64,000 nucleotides of DNA from Melampsora larici-populina 98AG31 (Eukaryota; Basidiomycota; Pucciniomycetes; Pucciniales; Melampsoraceae), in NCBI RefSeq assembly GCF_000204055.1, contig NW_006768812.1, forward strand, positions 62,001 through 126,000. The letters are read 5' to 3'. A program made the translations under genes and the position numbers. The notes beneath the pieces were generated by a model, which saw only the letters and a list, made by a program, of their open reading frames with translations, made no database searches and had not been told where the DNA came from. Positions 20,935 to 32,371 of the stretch are shown here, in pieces (position 1 is the first letter of the stretch; every line of letters begins with the position of its first letter).

Positions 20935-21391
20935 ACTGGGCGGGGCTCTCATTGGGTCAGGAAGATGGGTTTAAGTCCCATCTTCTCGGTACGTAGGTAC
21001 CGGTGGTTACGCAAAGAAGATAGTTGTAAATGAGAGAAACTCATCTCCAAGTATCTTTGTAACCACTCATGAATAGAAAGAAAGAATACTACAAGAGTAC
21101 TAATGCAGACTACTACAGGTGGTGTGGGGGTGGCCTATTGAGGGTAGAAGAGGAGGAGGACGGGTGATTCTCCCTCAACTACTGGTCTCAATAGGCAAGA
21201 ACAAGGAAATACATAGAGATGGGCTTCTCTCCCCAAAAACTCGCGGGGGGGAGAGCCGTGAGCCTAGGGAAGCCCCATCACTCGAGTCTCCGCGACGATG
21301 TCGCAAGACAACAGAATTTCCAAGTTAAAACCCAAATAAACCCAATCATTTCAATTTTTTTTTTTTTTGACCTGATTTTATTTAGTAGAGA
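20935..21391. other. Non-coding stretch with T-arm-like hairpin and T run
   Basis: At about 20970-20992 there is GATGGGTTTAAGTCCCATC, a 6-bp stem with a 7-base loop resembling a tRNA T-arm/B-box, and 21354-21368 is a T run. This could be a degenerate tRNA-derived SINE, but an A box is not convincing. No gene is seen. Confidence 0.3.
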
Positions 21392-21418
21392 CTAGCACGA
21401 CTGGGCGGCGGGCGCCGC
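21392..21418 (-). mobile_element. Helitron-like 3' terminus, site 1
   Basis: Read on the minus strand: a GC hairpin GCGGCG-CC-CGCCGC (21418-21405), 9 bases, then CTAG (21395-21392) followed by T. This is the canonical Helitron end, a hairpin a few bases before CTRR with insertion before T. The same layout occurs at 35886 and 58583. The element body should lie to the right. I could not locate its 5' TC end or a Rep-helicase gene. Confidence 0.65.
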
Positions 21419-21523
21419 ATCACTGGCTCAGATTGGCCAAATGTGTAGATGATAGTGTCTGACAAAGTGCCAATACATTTTGGATGATCAATTGGCTTCC
21501 AAAATTATACAACCACATTATCA

Positions 21524-21583
21524 TACATAATTGATTTCTCGCATGTTGGATTTACCATCTGCATAGACTGACTAAGTGCAAGT
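21524..21583 (+). repeat. 60-bp exact direct repeat, copy 1
   Basis: It is identical over 60 bases to 22144-22203. It begins TACATAATTGATTTCTCGCA and ends GACTAAGTGCAAGT. Confidence 0.9.
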
Positions 21584-22143
21584 CATAAAATGGTCTATCA
21601 CTCCACACCTGAGCCATAACACCCACACTACATATGTGTAGCAGGCTCAGTGAATATGTGGTTATCATGTACATACAGTTCTGCTCAGTTATCTGCTCAT
21701 CAGGACAAGTTATTCATATGTAATACATGCTGTAACTTCTTTCAGATTGAAAAAAGCTTCCAAAAGATTGACTACATACACTGACTCAATGTTTTGGTGT
21801 GATCTCATCAACTCAACTGCATGTAACACACTTTCTGTTACTAAGACATAGCTTCAACAATATTGCCTGAGCAGCTACAGAATTATATGTAGTGAATTTT
21901 TGGGAAAAAAATTTCAAAGTCGAAAAAGTTACATGTGGTATAACATGTGATTTATTTATTCTGATGGGCAAAAAACTGAGCAGACCTGTATGTACATGAT
22001 AGACAACTATTGACTTAGCTTGCTGCACATATGTAGTGTGTGTGAAATGGCCCAGGTGTGCAGTATTAGATTCTTTTATGAAAAACTGTACTATTAATCA
22101 TTTTCCTCTGCCAAATTGGGGAAGTTGAATGATGTTTACAGTG

Positions 22144-22203
22144 TACATAATTGATTTCTCGCATGTTGGATTTACCATCTGCATAGACTGACTAAGTGCA
22201 AGT
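22144..22203 (+). repeat. 60-bp exact direct repeat, copy 2
   Basis: It is identical to 21524-21583, 620 bp downstream. Here it is bracketed by short inverted words (TTTACAGTG on the left, AACACTGTAC on the right) that are absent around copy 1, so this is probably the inserted copy. Confidence 0.85.
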
Positions 22204-25200
22204 GAACACTGTACATGTTTGCCAAACAACTTATGAAAACAGCACAATGAAATTGTATTCTCATGAAGACACATCATAATGTGAACATAACAATTGGGAT
22301 CAATGATCTCACCTTTACAATCAACAATAACCAAGGAGAGTCTGTTTTTTTGTTGTAACTAAACCAGAATACATTGAAGATTTTTACCCACTACTTTTTT
22401 TGTTTGATGCTTTTATCATCTTCTTCCTTTTCTTTAACTCGACAACACCAAAAGGAAACCCAACATTGGAATTAGACTTCAAAAATTTAATAAACTCTTA
22501 CAAACTTTACAAAAAGAACCCACTAATCAGACATAGACTAAGAAACCAATCAGAATTCTTTTTGGAATATCTCCAATAACACTCAGGTCATCTTCTTGAA
22601 ACAGCACAAAATTCATCATGAGTGGACCCATTCCCATCAATCCCCAACTCTTTCCTCATAATTTGATAATATTCCACTTCTTTGCACTTTGATTATGAAA
22701 TGTCTTCTTTTGTGAATTGAGGTACTTATGACTTCAAGTCTTGAATCTTTTGATTTATTTCACAAACTAAATCAAGAGATGAAATTAATTTTTGATAAGT
22801 TACTTTAAAAAAGGTTTTATTTGCAATGAAAGAACTCCGATTCCATCTTTCTAAACAGATTTCAAAGTTCTTAAGAAATGCTTCAAAAATTCATTCACAA
22901 CTTCTATATAAACGAATCTCTTCAATTATTTTATTTGTTATCCTTGAAATTTCAAACAATGATCTGTTTTCTGAATTTAATTTCATCAAAAAATTCAACA
23001 TGAAACTCAACCAAAAAGATAATTGCAATTTACGTCAAAAGGATTTGATTCTGATAAATGTGAAGAAAAAAGTACTCACACAATCATCATTCCATTAGAT
23101 AAAGACTTCAATCCACAACTGACAAAAACCTTCACAAATGTCAAAACTCCAACTTGGCTGATCCATGTATTTCTTTGACAATCTTAACCAAGGAACGACT
23201 TAAGGTATAGTTCCATGAATGAGTTTTGACTTATGAGGTATAAACCCATAACCTAAGTCAGAGTTTCACACTGTGGGAGTTTGAGATTTTATACAACCAA
23301 ATTCTCAACTCACACCACTCATAACACACTCAAAACTAATTGTCAAATCCATTCTCAAGGTTGGAAATAGATTTCATGTTCCACCCACCAACCCAGCTGG
23401 GCGAGGTATTGGTGTTGACCCCAGTGAGAATTATACCGTGACGCAAAGATCAGCCAACCCCCCGCCCGGGCTCCCCCAAAACAGCGTTAACCTCAGCCGT
23501 TATTATAGGCCAAGGTTGACTTCATATTATAACTTGATAACAAACAAATTATAATACTCATAAGTGTATAAATAACAAAGAATACATTATCTTATATACA
23601 CTTAACCAAGCTCTTACCGTAAAGTAAGAAACTCATAGAATGGATTGATGACTTCCAGCTTGGATGGATACTGAAGATCAAAATGATCAAATTGAACCAT
23701 ATTGTGATTCCAATGCATATGAAACATTCAAAAACTTTAAATGCCAAGCTTGAAATAACTTGAATTGTGATTCAAATAAAGCTCTTCTTTGATACATTGC
23801 TTTTGGCAATCTTTGTATTTATGATTTTGTTTCTTCAATATCTTCTTGAATATCTAATGAAGGAATCATACTTATTGACCTTTTCTAGAAGCCTTGGATG
23901 TTCTGATTTGCTTTTGCATGTTTTTGTGGGATTCATAATTTCTACTGCAGTCTCTTGAAGAACGGACTAATATAAGGATCAAAAATTAGTTAATTTATTT
24001 GAAAAAGATCAAGGAAAAAGGAAAAGGTTGGTCCAAAAGACTTCAACTTAAACCAAGTTTCATTCCCTAAAACACTTTAACAATGCAAACCAAGTTTTCA
24101 TTTTTGAAAGGATCAGACAATAATTAAAGAATAGGCTGAAATCTTTTTTCTTTGATAGATACATACATTGAAGGCAATAGATTTATAAATCATATGTGGT
24201 AAGATCAGTTCAATCTCTAATCCTTGTGGTATACTTTGGTTTATTTCATTTTTTTCAATGAGAAAATTTGAGAGTTGAGCTTAAGAGAAAAAACCAAACA
24301 CCTTTCCCTTAGTTTGATTTCATATAGTCCAATATCTCTCCTGAATGAAACTTTCAGGTTATGCAAAGTATATGATCAAATTTCCATTCAGGCTATCCAA
24401 AAAAAAAAACAATGAGTTGAATGAATAAAACATAAAACCAATTGAGGAGGTTAATATTTACCTTGTGTCATCAATTTTTAGATCTTTGGTTATCAAAATG
24501 ATACCTGAACTCAAGCTCAATAGGTTTTACAATAGGTTTGATTGCAATTAGGATATGGTAATGGAAGCTAAATTTTTATACAATTGGATTGTTTTAAATG
24601 ATAAATCAATCATCTATTGAAGAATTTTTGATCTATGCACATACAAATCAAAAGAAAATGAATGTGAGTAATTGAGTAAATTTGAGAAAAACAGAGGAAA
24701 ATGAACAACTTGGTTCGGAGTTGACAAATTTGAAATTCAAATGGATTCTGGATTAGTTGGATTTTTGGAATGATTCATTTGTAATGGCAATTGAAGCTCT
24801 TATCCAATGTTTATAATCAGATTACTTGAAGGAGAGAAATTTTTTTAATCAAAAATCAAAATATATATACTTGATATCAGTTTTGAAATGAAAAGAGTTT
24901 AGGAAGAGTTTTTGTTGGTAAGTACCTGGAGACGATCTGGATAAGGATTTGAATTGAAGTAATTATGATTCCATGAAGTAGTTCTGATGTATTCAAGTTG
25001 GATTTACTCTTGAATTCAATTCATTTGAAAACTCTATATTGTTTAATAAAAACCAAATCACTTGTGACATTTTGAATCTTTTCACAATCTTCTTTTTTGG
25101 ATTCCTTGGAATTTTTCCTGCTCAGGTTTACACATCTGATAAGCATTTCTACCTGATTTTTGAATGTTGGAGTTGTTTTGACCAATGCATTCGGGTTGTT

Positions 25201-27008
25201 GATGTGTTTCCTATTGTGTTTGACGTAGGGTTTTTAAGGTGATCTATGAGATCATACTCTGACTTTAGGTAAGATAGATGGTTTTGCTATTTTTTGTTTT
25301 TAGGTTTGAAGAGAAACCCAAGAAAAATCGAGATTATAGATCCTTGAGGGGAATGGTATATTTCAGGTTTTTTTGAATGACTAACATTGTGCTGGGAGAC
25401 GATGTAATTGAACATTTTCAGAGGAATGTGATAATCGATCATAGTTTACTCAAAATCAAAACCAAAAAGCACAACATCAATTACAACAATGATAGCTCTT
25501 GATGGTGTTGTTAAATAATCACCTGGACCACATTCCCCTATAGATACTTCCTGTTTTGATGTTTCTAACTTTTGATCAGACTGAATCAATTCTTCAAGTT
25601 GATCATGAATTGAATTGTGATCGGTTCTAGCGAAGGGAGAGATGTTTAACGGAAGCATTTCGATTTGAAGATCTCAGAGATGGACGCGAGTGCAGACATG
25701 GGCTAATTGACAGGGAGCAGCTCTTCGGAACGGCATTGAATCACGAGAATAGTGATATCAGTATGAGAGTTTTGATCGATTGCGAAAAAAAACAATTAAA
25801 GAGGCTTGACTTGAGTACTGTTTCCACCTTGATATAAGGACTGAGAGCACGCAAAGGGGAAGCAGAAGTGAAGAGATGGTCAGTTCAAAGTGATCCGTAA
25901 ATCGATCGATTGGAATCTTACTCACACCACGGTAAATCTTTGATTGAGTTGTAGGTTATGAAATTTTGTTGATGATGTCAATGTTTGTTGATGATCGTCT
26001 TGATAGTGTTTTTGGTGTTCTGTATATATATAACAGTTTATAACTTATATATCCAAGTTCGATAGAAAGGAAAGATCTGGTGTGTGTTCCGATGGTTCCT
26101 TTTAATCTCAATTTTATTTCCAGCTGTTGAAGTGTGGTGTTTCTTTTTCTTTGCGAATTCCAGCTTTTGACCTTCTGACTTTTCAATCAATCATCTGGAT
26201 TTAAGAATCAAAAAACAAAATCGAATCAAATTTGATGATATTGAATGGGACATAGAGAAATGAGTGAAAACCATAACCGATGTTGATGAGGGAATTTAAT
26301 GACTGCAGTAGAACCTGAAAGACGATTTACAGTCAGAATTTGTTTTTCAACCCCAAACTTTCTCGCTCTTTCAAGTGTATCAACAAATTCATATATTCAA
26401 AACCTAAGTTGATGTTGAGATTCTCAATTACTGATTGTTTTATTGAATTAACCTGAAAGAACTTGTTTTGCATTATAAATTCCACAAATTGAATCCGATA
26501 AATTTGAACCATATCCGATCAAGAGTTTGTAAACTGCAGTTATAATCGAATCAGTGAGCTATTTGTGCAGTGGTTCAGTAATATTGGATGATAGCTTAAC
26601 TTGTTTACAAGTGTATTGAATTTGATTTGAAGGTGGTTTTGATAATTTGTCATGTTGAATGAGATCAAATGAAGTTCTTTGGAGCTTGAGTTTGAAGGAG
26701 AAGCTGATTTGTTCCATTGAAAGTTTTGATGAAGTGGTTTGATTGGATTGATATATGACTGCTTGGATCAAGGAGTCTGATTTGCAGCAAGTGGGAGGAT
26801 AGTGTGTTGGTAGGTGGTGAGGAATTCGAGGGAGAAATGATCAATTTGGGGTGAGGCGCGTGGAAATCAGATTAAATCTGTTGAACGTGTAAACCTGGAA
26901 ATTGGTAGTAGGGATTGGGAGTTTAATCAGGTTTTGCCGGCGAACACGGTTTACCTTTAACTTGAATGATCAACGAAAAATGAAAAGGTAGTCACAAAAA
27001 GTCCAGAA
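22204..27008. other. AT-rich, gene-poor stretch
   Basis: Nearly 5 kb of AT-rich DNA without a recognisable gene. Open frames at 22826-23098 (plus) and 25446-25658 (minus; MLPLNISPFARTDHNS...) have a protein-like start but no match I know; the latter could be a first exon of a host gene. GC-richer sequence at 23380-23520 interrupts it, and the dispersed repeat at 23190-23375 lies inside. Much of this may be Helitron interior or old decayed elements. Confidence 0.4.
23190..23375 (+). repeat. Dispersed repeat, inverted copy of 2280-2420
   Basis: Shared blocks include GAACGACTTA, TTCCATGA, GAGGTATAAACCCATAAC and GTCAGAGTTT, in the opposite orientation to the copy at 2280-2420. It is non-coding. 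Confidence 0.55.
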
Positions 27009-28139
27009 TCATGTACGGATTGAGCACAGAAGAGCCTTAGTTCTCCGGAGATCTCTCGTCGAGAACTTCCTAAGGTAGATCCTATAGGCATCCGAAGCCC
27101 ACCTTCCACTCCTCTTAATCTCTTCCCTGGAACATCCTAAATTCCATCGAAGAGAAGCTCCTCCGATCCGAAAGGAGTGGCCGTGCAAGAGCTGCTTGGA
27201 TTTGGGACGGGTAGAGTTCCAGATCTTTTTAAACTTGTTGATGGCGGTAGATTTAGACAACCTCGACTTCTTTCCATCAGATAAGTAGCCAAAAACGAAA
27301 TCTGTTGGCTTCCGAGGGCGGAAGTCATAAAGCGCCTTGAGGCAAGAAACCGGGTCCAGTATGGAATCCTGACGTTCCAGGTGGATTTGCTGGATCTCGC
27401 CTGGCTTGGCCGTTTTTGCCTCGTGCAGATTAATGACTACATCGGAGCCGTCCGGTGCCCACTCTAAATCTTGCCAACGCGGAACCGACTTCCGTGAATC
27501 GTCCGAGACCAGCTCTCCGAGTCTGGCCGAACCCCAAAAGGCTGAGAGAGCGACTGAAAGCAGAGAGAGTTCTTCCTCCCCCCGACCAGCGAGATTTCCG
27601 TGCAGAGCGAGGAGATCTGATATGAGGACAGGGGGTCGCTTCTTATCGAGATCGTCGAACTTGGCTTCCAACTTTCTTGATGCTTTAAGAACCGCTCTGA
27701 TAACAGGTTCGACATCGCTCGGGAAGAAGGTTCCATGAAACAAATGCCAGGCCTTAATGCCTGCCAGGTATGATTTGAGAGTAGGAGTCTTTACAGATTC
27801 ATCTTGAGCCATCCATCTTTCCCCTTTGACGGACGCCCATACTACGAATTCGCACAGGATTTTGGAAGGTATCGGTAGAAGCACAGTGGGGTTGATTCCA
27901 ATTACATCTGCGAATCGTTTAAGTTTCACAATTCCTGAGTTGTATGATTTAAGGGTACTATGTTCCCAGGCCCCATTTAGTAGATGTAGTTGGAGAGGAT
28001 TCGAGTCAACATAATCAAAACCGTACGCGTCAGATCGAAAGTCTTTGAACTGGACCGGTTTGGACTTGTCAAGAGAGAGAGGGGAGATCATGTGAGAAAG
28101 ATTGGAATAGCCAGAAATGCGATAAGGGGGGTTCGTCAT
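27009..28139 (-). CDS. Tyrosine recombinase of DIRS-type element
   Basis: The intact 376-residue protein has the catalytic set of the phage-integrase (lambda-type) fold in its C-terminal half. The first Arg is in AFWGSARLGELV, the His-x-x-Arg pair in HGHSFRIGGASLRW, a Trp in SGRWASDAY and the tyrosine nucleophile in YRIYLRKF. The N-terminal part (LLNGAWEHSTLKSYNSGIVK, LCEFVVWAS) is the core-binding helical domain. It would integrate the circular element DNA. Its ATG (28139-28137) overlaps the TGA of the upstream RT-RNase H frame (28138-28136) as ATGA. No lesion is seen. Confidence 0.9.
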   Translation of the reverse strand: MTNPPYRISGYSNLSHMISPLSLDKSKPVQFKDFRSDAYGFDYVDSNPLQLHLLNGAWEHSTLKSYNSGIVKLKRFADVIGINPTVLLPIPSKILCEFVVWASVKGERWMAQDESVKTPTLKSYLAGIKAWHLFHGTFFPSDVEPVIRAVLKASRKLEAKFDDLDKKRPPVLISDLLALHGNLAGRGEEELSLLSVALSAFWGSARLGELVSDDSRKSVPRWQDLEWAPDGSDVVINLHEAKTAKPGEIQQIHLERQDSILDPVSCLKALYDFRPRKPTDFVFGYLSDGKKSRLSKSTAINKFKKIWNSTRPKSKQLLHGHSFRIGGASLRWNLGCSREEIKRSGRWASDAYRIYLRKFSTRDLRRTKALLCSIRT

Positions 28140-30754
28140 ATTGGCGCAGAAGTTGGAGGTAATGAGACTTGCGTAAGAAAGGGTTTTAGGTCGGATGGGA
28201 CTTCTATTTGTACTTCGTGACTCCAGCTCAGTGATCCGAAGATCCCCCGAGACAGATCATCCGCTAGATTCCCTTTGGAAGTTACCCTGTGTGCCACGAT
28301 GTCACAAGACAAAAGGGTCAGGAGCTTCTGTATATACTTCCACTCAGTATTAACAGTCTCGTCCCTAGACTTCCGCTTCTTAACTGCCGACTGGGAGGTA
28401 GTGTTGTCCGTCAAGACAACGAACCTTTTCCCTGCGCAAGAACCATTCACATTAGGGACTGGGCGAAGCGCTGCAAAAATCCAATTCAACCGTAGTTGAA
28501 ATACTATCGCAAGCAATCCAGCCCCTGTTGAATCAATATCAAAATTCCCTATTTTTATTAGTCAACTTCATGAGACTAAAAAAAATAGGGTGGCGCATAG
28601 CCGGTTGCCATCATCTGATGGGCTCTCCAATCCAAAACTTCCTACTCCTCAGCCAAAAGCCTTAGGCTGACCGCATCAGGATTGCCTGATATACCTTTCA
28701 CAGATAAGGCTGTGGCCCTGAGCTCTCCGGTGGTGGTGCCCACGGGGGAGCCCGAAAAGGAAGTTTGTACCTTTGGGTTGGGGTCCTCATGAAGAACCCC
28801 TTGCAAGATAGACGTTGGAACATCCTATAGAAGTTGAGCAAGCAATCGGGTCTGTGGGAATATGGCCTTGGGAATGAACCCGGACTCAGCTTTGTCATCC
28901 CAATGAGATTTTGAACGGGGCACTTGGACATGCGAAAGGTCAGTGATATGTTCCTCCTGTTTAAATCTCTTCGGACAACTTCCTTGCTATACTTGCGCTA
29001 ATTCAGGTGGCAAAATCCTGTGCTTGTCCGAACTTCGCCCAGTCCCTATTAGCCCGATTGGGGAGGTTTCCACCCCAAACTCAAATTCACGTGTCTAAAG
29101 GCTCACCTGCAACCTGTTTCACTTTCGACAGCACTAGAAGACCAAGGCGGATCGTAACCGTTTCAGCCCAAGCGATGGGCCTCTTGGAGTCCACCAAACC
29201 AAGGGTCCTCCAATTTTCAGTAAGTTTAAACGCCGCCCAGTGGTCTCCTATTAGGACACCAATCCCTGAATTCGAGGCGTCTCCTACCCACAAGACGTCG
29301 ACAGGTCTTTTGGAGGGCACCAAGGGCCTCGAGTTGAAATTGCTTAGACAAATTGTCCACTCTAAGAGGTCCGATTGAACGTAGTCTGGGGCTGGCCTCA
29401 ATGCTGATTTGTTGACCCATGTCTTCATCCACTTGTAGAACAAACGTGTGTAGCATTTCATATGCGGGACGATGTAGGTCGTGTGAATCAACCTGCCAAC
29501 AAAACTTTCGACGGTTTTAAAGGACCACATGGAATCTTTCTTCAAGAAGTCAATTATCTGTTGCCTCCTTTCTTTAAGCTTATCTTCTGGCAGCCTTACT
29601 GTATGATCAACCCCGTTCCAGATGAACCCCACGTACTTTTGTTCCGTCGAGAACTCGAAATTCTTAACCGGATTAGTTAGGACTCCCAAACTGTTGCTTA
29701 AATTTGTTACATCTTGCAAAGACGCCTTCTCCCCAGGTCTTCTTAGAAGCAAGTTGTCGTTGACCCACCTAAATATTTTCCAGATCTTCAGGAGTCTTTC
29801 AATTATCTCTTTCCAGACGTGGGCTGGTGCACCGAAAACTCCGCAACTCGCTACGCCTCCAAAACCAACAGCGAGGTCAATCCATATTCTTCCCCGGAAG
29901 TCCTTTATACATAAGAATCTTCTTTGGCACGGGTGAACTGGTAGTTGTCAATAGGCTTTCCTCCAGTCAAAAATCGCCAATTCCCAATCACCTGGGTTTT
30001 TGCTGAGGAAATTCGCCACCGTATCGAAATCGTCCCAGTGTGTATCAAAATTCCTTTTGTCCACAAATGAGTTGACCGAAGGAGTAAACGGATCGTTTTT
30101 GGGAAAGGAGAGATCGTTAATCAATCTCAGAGAGCCATCCCCATTTACCGCACTACCCATCGGGTTAGACCGAAAGAACCCATATCGATGGTGTACATCT
30201 TCGTGCGAGAACGGACCCATAAGGCGGCCTGCCTTGGATTCACTCGATATTGTACGTTTGATCTCTGCCTGAGCGTCTAGAGCCGACCGATGATTATCTG
30301 GAGTATACCAGAGTAAATCCCCAAGATCATGTTGAGGGATTCCAAGGCAGAAGCCTTTCAAGAAACCCTCTGTAATATAGGGAATCTCCTTAACCAGACC
30401 TGCCTCTCTCATAAGCCGATCCCATTGACTGACGTTCATCAAGCTGGACACTTGCACCGGCCACGGATTTGGCACTTCGTAAATGTAAAGGATTCTCTCC
30501 CACAGCGGTAAGGGAGTTTTCTTCTTCTTCTTTTCTCCAGAATCCTGAGATAATCCTTCCTGATCTGATTCTGAGTCATTTAGACACTCGTCGTCACTTC
30601 TCAGAAACTCGTCTACCAACACCGAGTCGTGGAGTACTCGTGGTCTCGTGGTCTTCCGCCCTGCGCGGCTACCAATCCACGTAATCGTAGAGCGAACGAT
30701 AATAAATTGCAAGAAAAAGGAAAAAAGGACCACCTCATCAAGACCAAATAACAA
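28136..30754 (-). pseudogene. RT-RNase H polyprotein with intron and one stop
   Basis: The frame runs from about 30754 (N-terminal part uncertain) with RT motifs DGSLRLINDLSFPKNDPF, DWELAIFDWRKAY, QLPVHPCQRRFLCIKDF, DLAVGFGGVASCGVFGAP and the catalytic-box variant RWVNDNLLL. RNase H follows with VLWVGDASNSGIGVLIG, PIAWAETVTI, VVLTDNTTSQSAV and the GNLADDLSRG end. TGA at 29948-29950 splits RT just after FDWRKAY; reading resumes in the same frame. Between ETVTIRLG...KQVAG and RFVVLTDN lies a 675-bp interruption, 29106-28432, with a GTGAGC donor and GCGCAG acceptor that restores the frame exactly. The catalytic box has N where most RTs have D at the first position (VND, not YxDD); whether this is functional is unclear. 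Confidence 0.8.
28432..29106 (-). other. Predicted 675-bp intron in RNase H coding region
   Basis: Donor G|GTGAGCC after VAG and acceptor CTTGCGCAG|GG before KRFVVLTDN keep phase 1. The interior is full of stops. It also contains an inverted copy of the word CTTCGCCCAGTCCCTA (28457-28476 against 29031-29046), so it may be a transposon-derived or foldback-containing insertion removed as an intron. Confidence 0.65.
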
Positions 30755-31078
30755 GACTTTTATACAAAAGGAATCATTGAAGAGGACATATGAACAACGC
30801 CTTACCGGTTTACAATTGTATCTACCGGTGGCTCGGAAGTCTGTACAAGATCACTTCGATAAGGTGTAATACTAAGGAGAAATGTTTTTTTTTTTTTTTT
30901 TAAAAAAAGAAGGAGTAAATCAGAAATCGTATCATTCGACATAAAGAGAGAATAAAACTGGAAATAACGAAGCAATCGCATTAAAGCGATGCAAGGGATT
31001 CTAAAACTCCTCACAACTGCGAAGAAGTCTAAAATGGAGTCGAGGCAACCGCTTCTTAAAAAAGAGCTAAAGCAGCCC

Positions 31079-32371
31079 TTACCTGGGTGGAGTTGGGGCA
31101 GCCTCCTTCCCGCTTTCCCCAGCTGGTCTCCAGGGTTTCTTCCCTTTGTAATTGTTGTTGACATAAGCCGCGTTCCCAGCAGGGGCCAAAGACAAGGCTT
31201 CCGATGAAGCTGCTGGAGGGTTTACCGAAGTGGCCGGTTGGTGAGCAAACCAATTGTGATGAAAGGCTGGTTGAGCCGGCTGGGAGTTGTTCCAGGTAGA
31301 GGAAGGTTGCACGTCCTGGCTAGAGGAAGGAAATCGAAAATTGTTGCGCCTAGCTCTTCCTCCCCTCTTTCCCCTCTGTACAGACGCCACAGTAGAAGAA
31401 GGGGCCTGAGAGGATGCTTGATGCAAAGACGTCGATGGTTGGACTCCACTTCCCCCGGAAGTTTGGTTGTTGACAGGAGGCCTCCCAGATGAGAAATCGA
31501 ACCCAAACTTGGGATTTCCGGGTGCATACGGATTGTCCTCAAATCGAAGGTCTCCCGCCACTTCTGCCTCCCATCTAGCTGCGTCCTCGATGTCCGGTTG
31601 GAGTCCAAAAGGTAGAATGACTTTGTCCTTCTTCGACTTCCTGCCCTTCGACTTCTTTTTGACAACTCTTCTTCGTCTGAAAATCACCGTTCGAACCAAA
31701 AGATGATACCTTAGTCCCACCATCCAGCACTTATACTTGCGCTTCAAGGTGGTAACAATTTCCTTATGTTTCTCTATGTAATCTGCATAAGGAGCTAGGT
31801 CGTAGATCTCCCTGGCATAACGGGCTTCTAAATCACACATTTCCATGAAATCCCCGAAGTTAATCTGTCGTTCTAGTTGAACCTCTGGAGCGGGAGCCGA
31901 AGCGTGGCCCTTGGAAGATTGTTGGAGGGACGTAACCGTATGCCAGTAGTTGATCAAGGAGCGTTTGAAGACGGTCAATGGAACATAAGCACGCAAACGC
32001 CTAAATCCCTTATCCCACTTAATTGGTAGGTCTAGCAAATCTGCGGCTTTCAAGGAACGATTTTCGAAGCTCAGCTCAGAATCTTCCTCCAAGGAAGAAT
32101 CACTGGAGTCGTCACTTCCTTTCTTGGTCGACAAAGAGGACCCTGATGACTTCCCCGATTCTGTCTTCGAACCGGAGGACGAGTCGGATGAACTCGAAGA
32201 ACTGGAAGAGTCGGAAGGAAAGTCTTGGACTTCGAGAGCTTTCCTCTTGCCCTTGGAACGTTTCTTCCCCTTCTTTGTTGGGGGTTGTATTTCGGCAGAG
32301 GAAGGGGGCTCCGAAACTGACTTCTTGTCCTTCCGTTTCAAGTTCTTTTTCTGTCTCTGGTTTTTCCCCAT
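31079..32371 (-). CDS. Gag-like protein of DIRS-type element
   Basis: From the Met at 32371 (MGKNQRQKKNLKRKDKK) the protein has a strongly basic start, a Ser/Asp-rich stretch, a folded core and a disordered, Asn/Gly/Arg-rich tail. The core contains LRAYVPLTVFKRSLINYW, EKHKEIVTTLKRKYKCWMVG, FRRRRVVKKK and LRFEDNPYAPG; the tail has QRGKRGGRARRNNFRF. It ends TPPR at TAA 31081-31079, where the stop overlaps a good splice donor (CAG|GTAAGG), so splicing into the downstream RT exon is possible. No CCHC knuckle is visible. The core is shared with 198-854. Confidence 0.65.
   Translation of the reverse strand: MGKNQRQKKNLKRKDKKSVSEPPSSAEIQPPTKKGKKRSKGKRKALEVQDFPSDSSSSSSSSDSSSGSKTESGKSSGSSLSTKKGSDDSSDSSLEEDSELSFENRSLKAADLLDLPIKWDKGFRRLRAYVPLTVFKRSLINYWHTVTSLQQSSKGHASAPAPEVQLERQINFGDFMEMCDLEARYAREIYDLAPYADYIEKHKEIVTTLKRKYKCWMVGLRYHLLVRTVIFRRRRVVKKKSKGRKSKKDKVILPFGLQPDIEDAARWEAEVAGDLRFEDNPYAPGNPKFGFDFSSGRPPVNNQTSGGSGVQPSTSLHQASSQAPSSTVASVQRGKRGGRARRNNFRFPSSSQDVQPSSTWNNSQPAQPAFHHNWFAHQPATSVNPPAASSEALSLAPAGNAAYVNNNYKGKKPWRPAGESGKEAAPTPPR

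Noticed and set aside
23380..23520. GC-rich block as a possible tRNA or rRNA fragment
   Set aside because: No cloverleaf or conserved rRNA segment could be recognised.
27406..27738. Plus-strand frames over the recombinase gene
   Set aside because: They are antisense to the intact tyrosine recombinase with a complete catalytic set.
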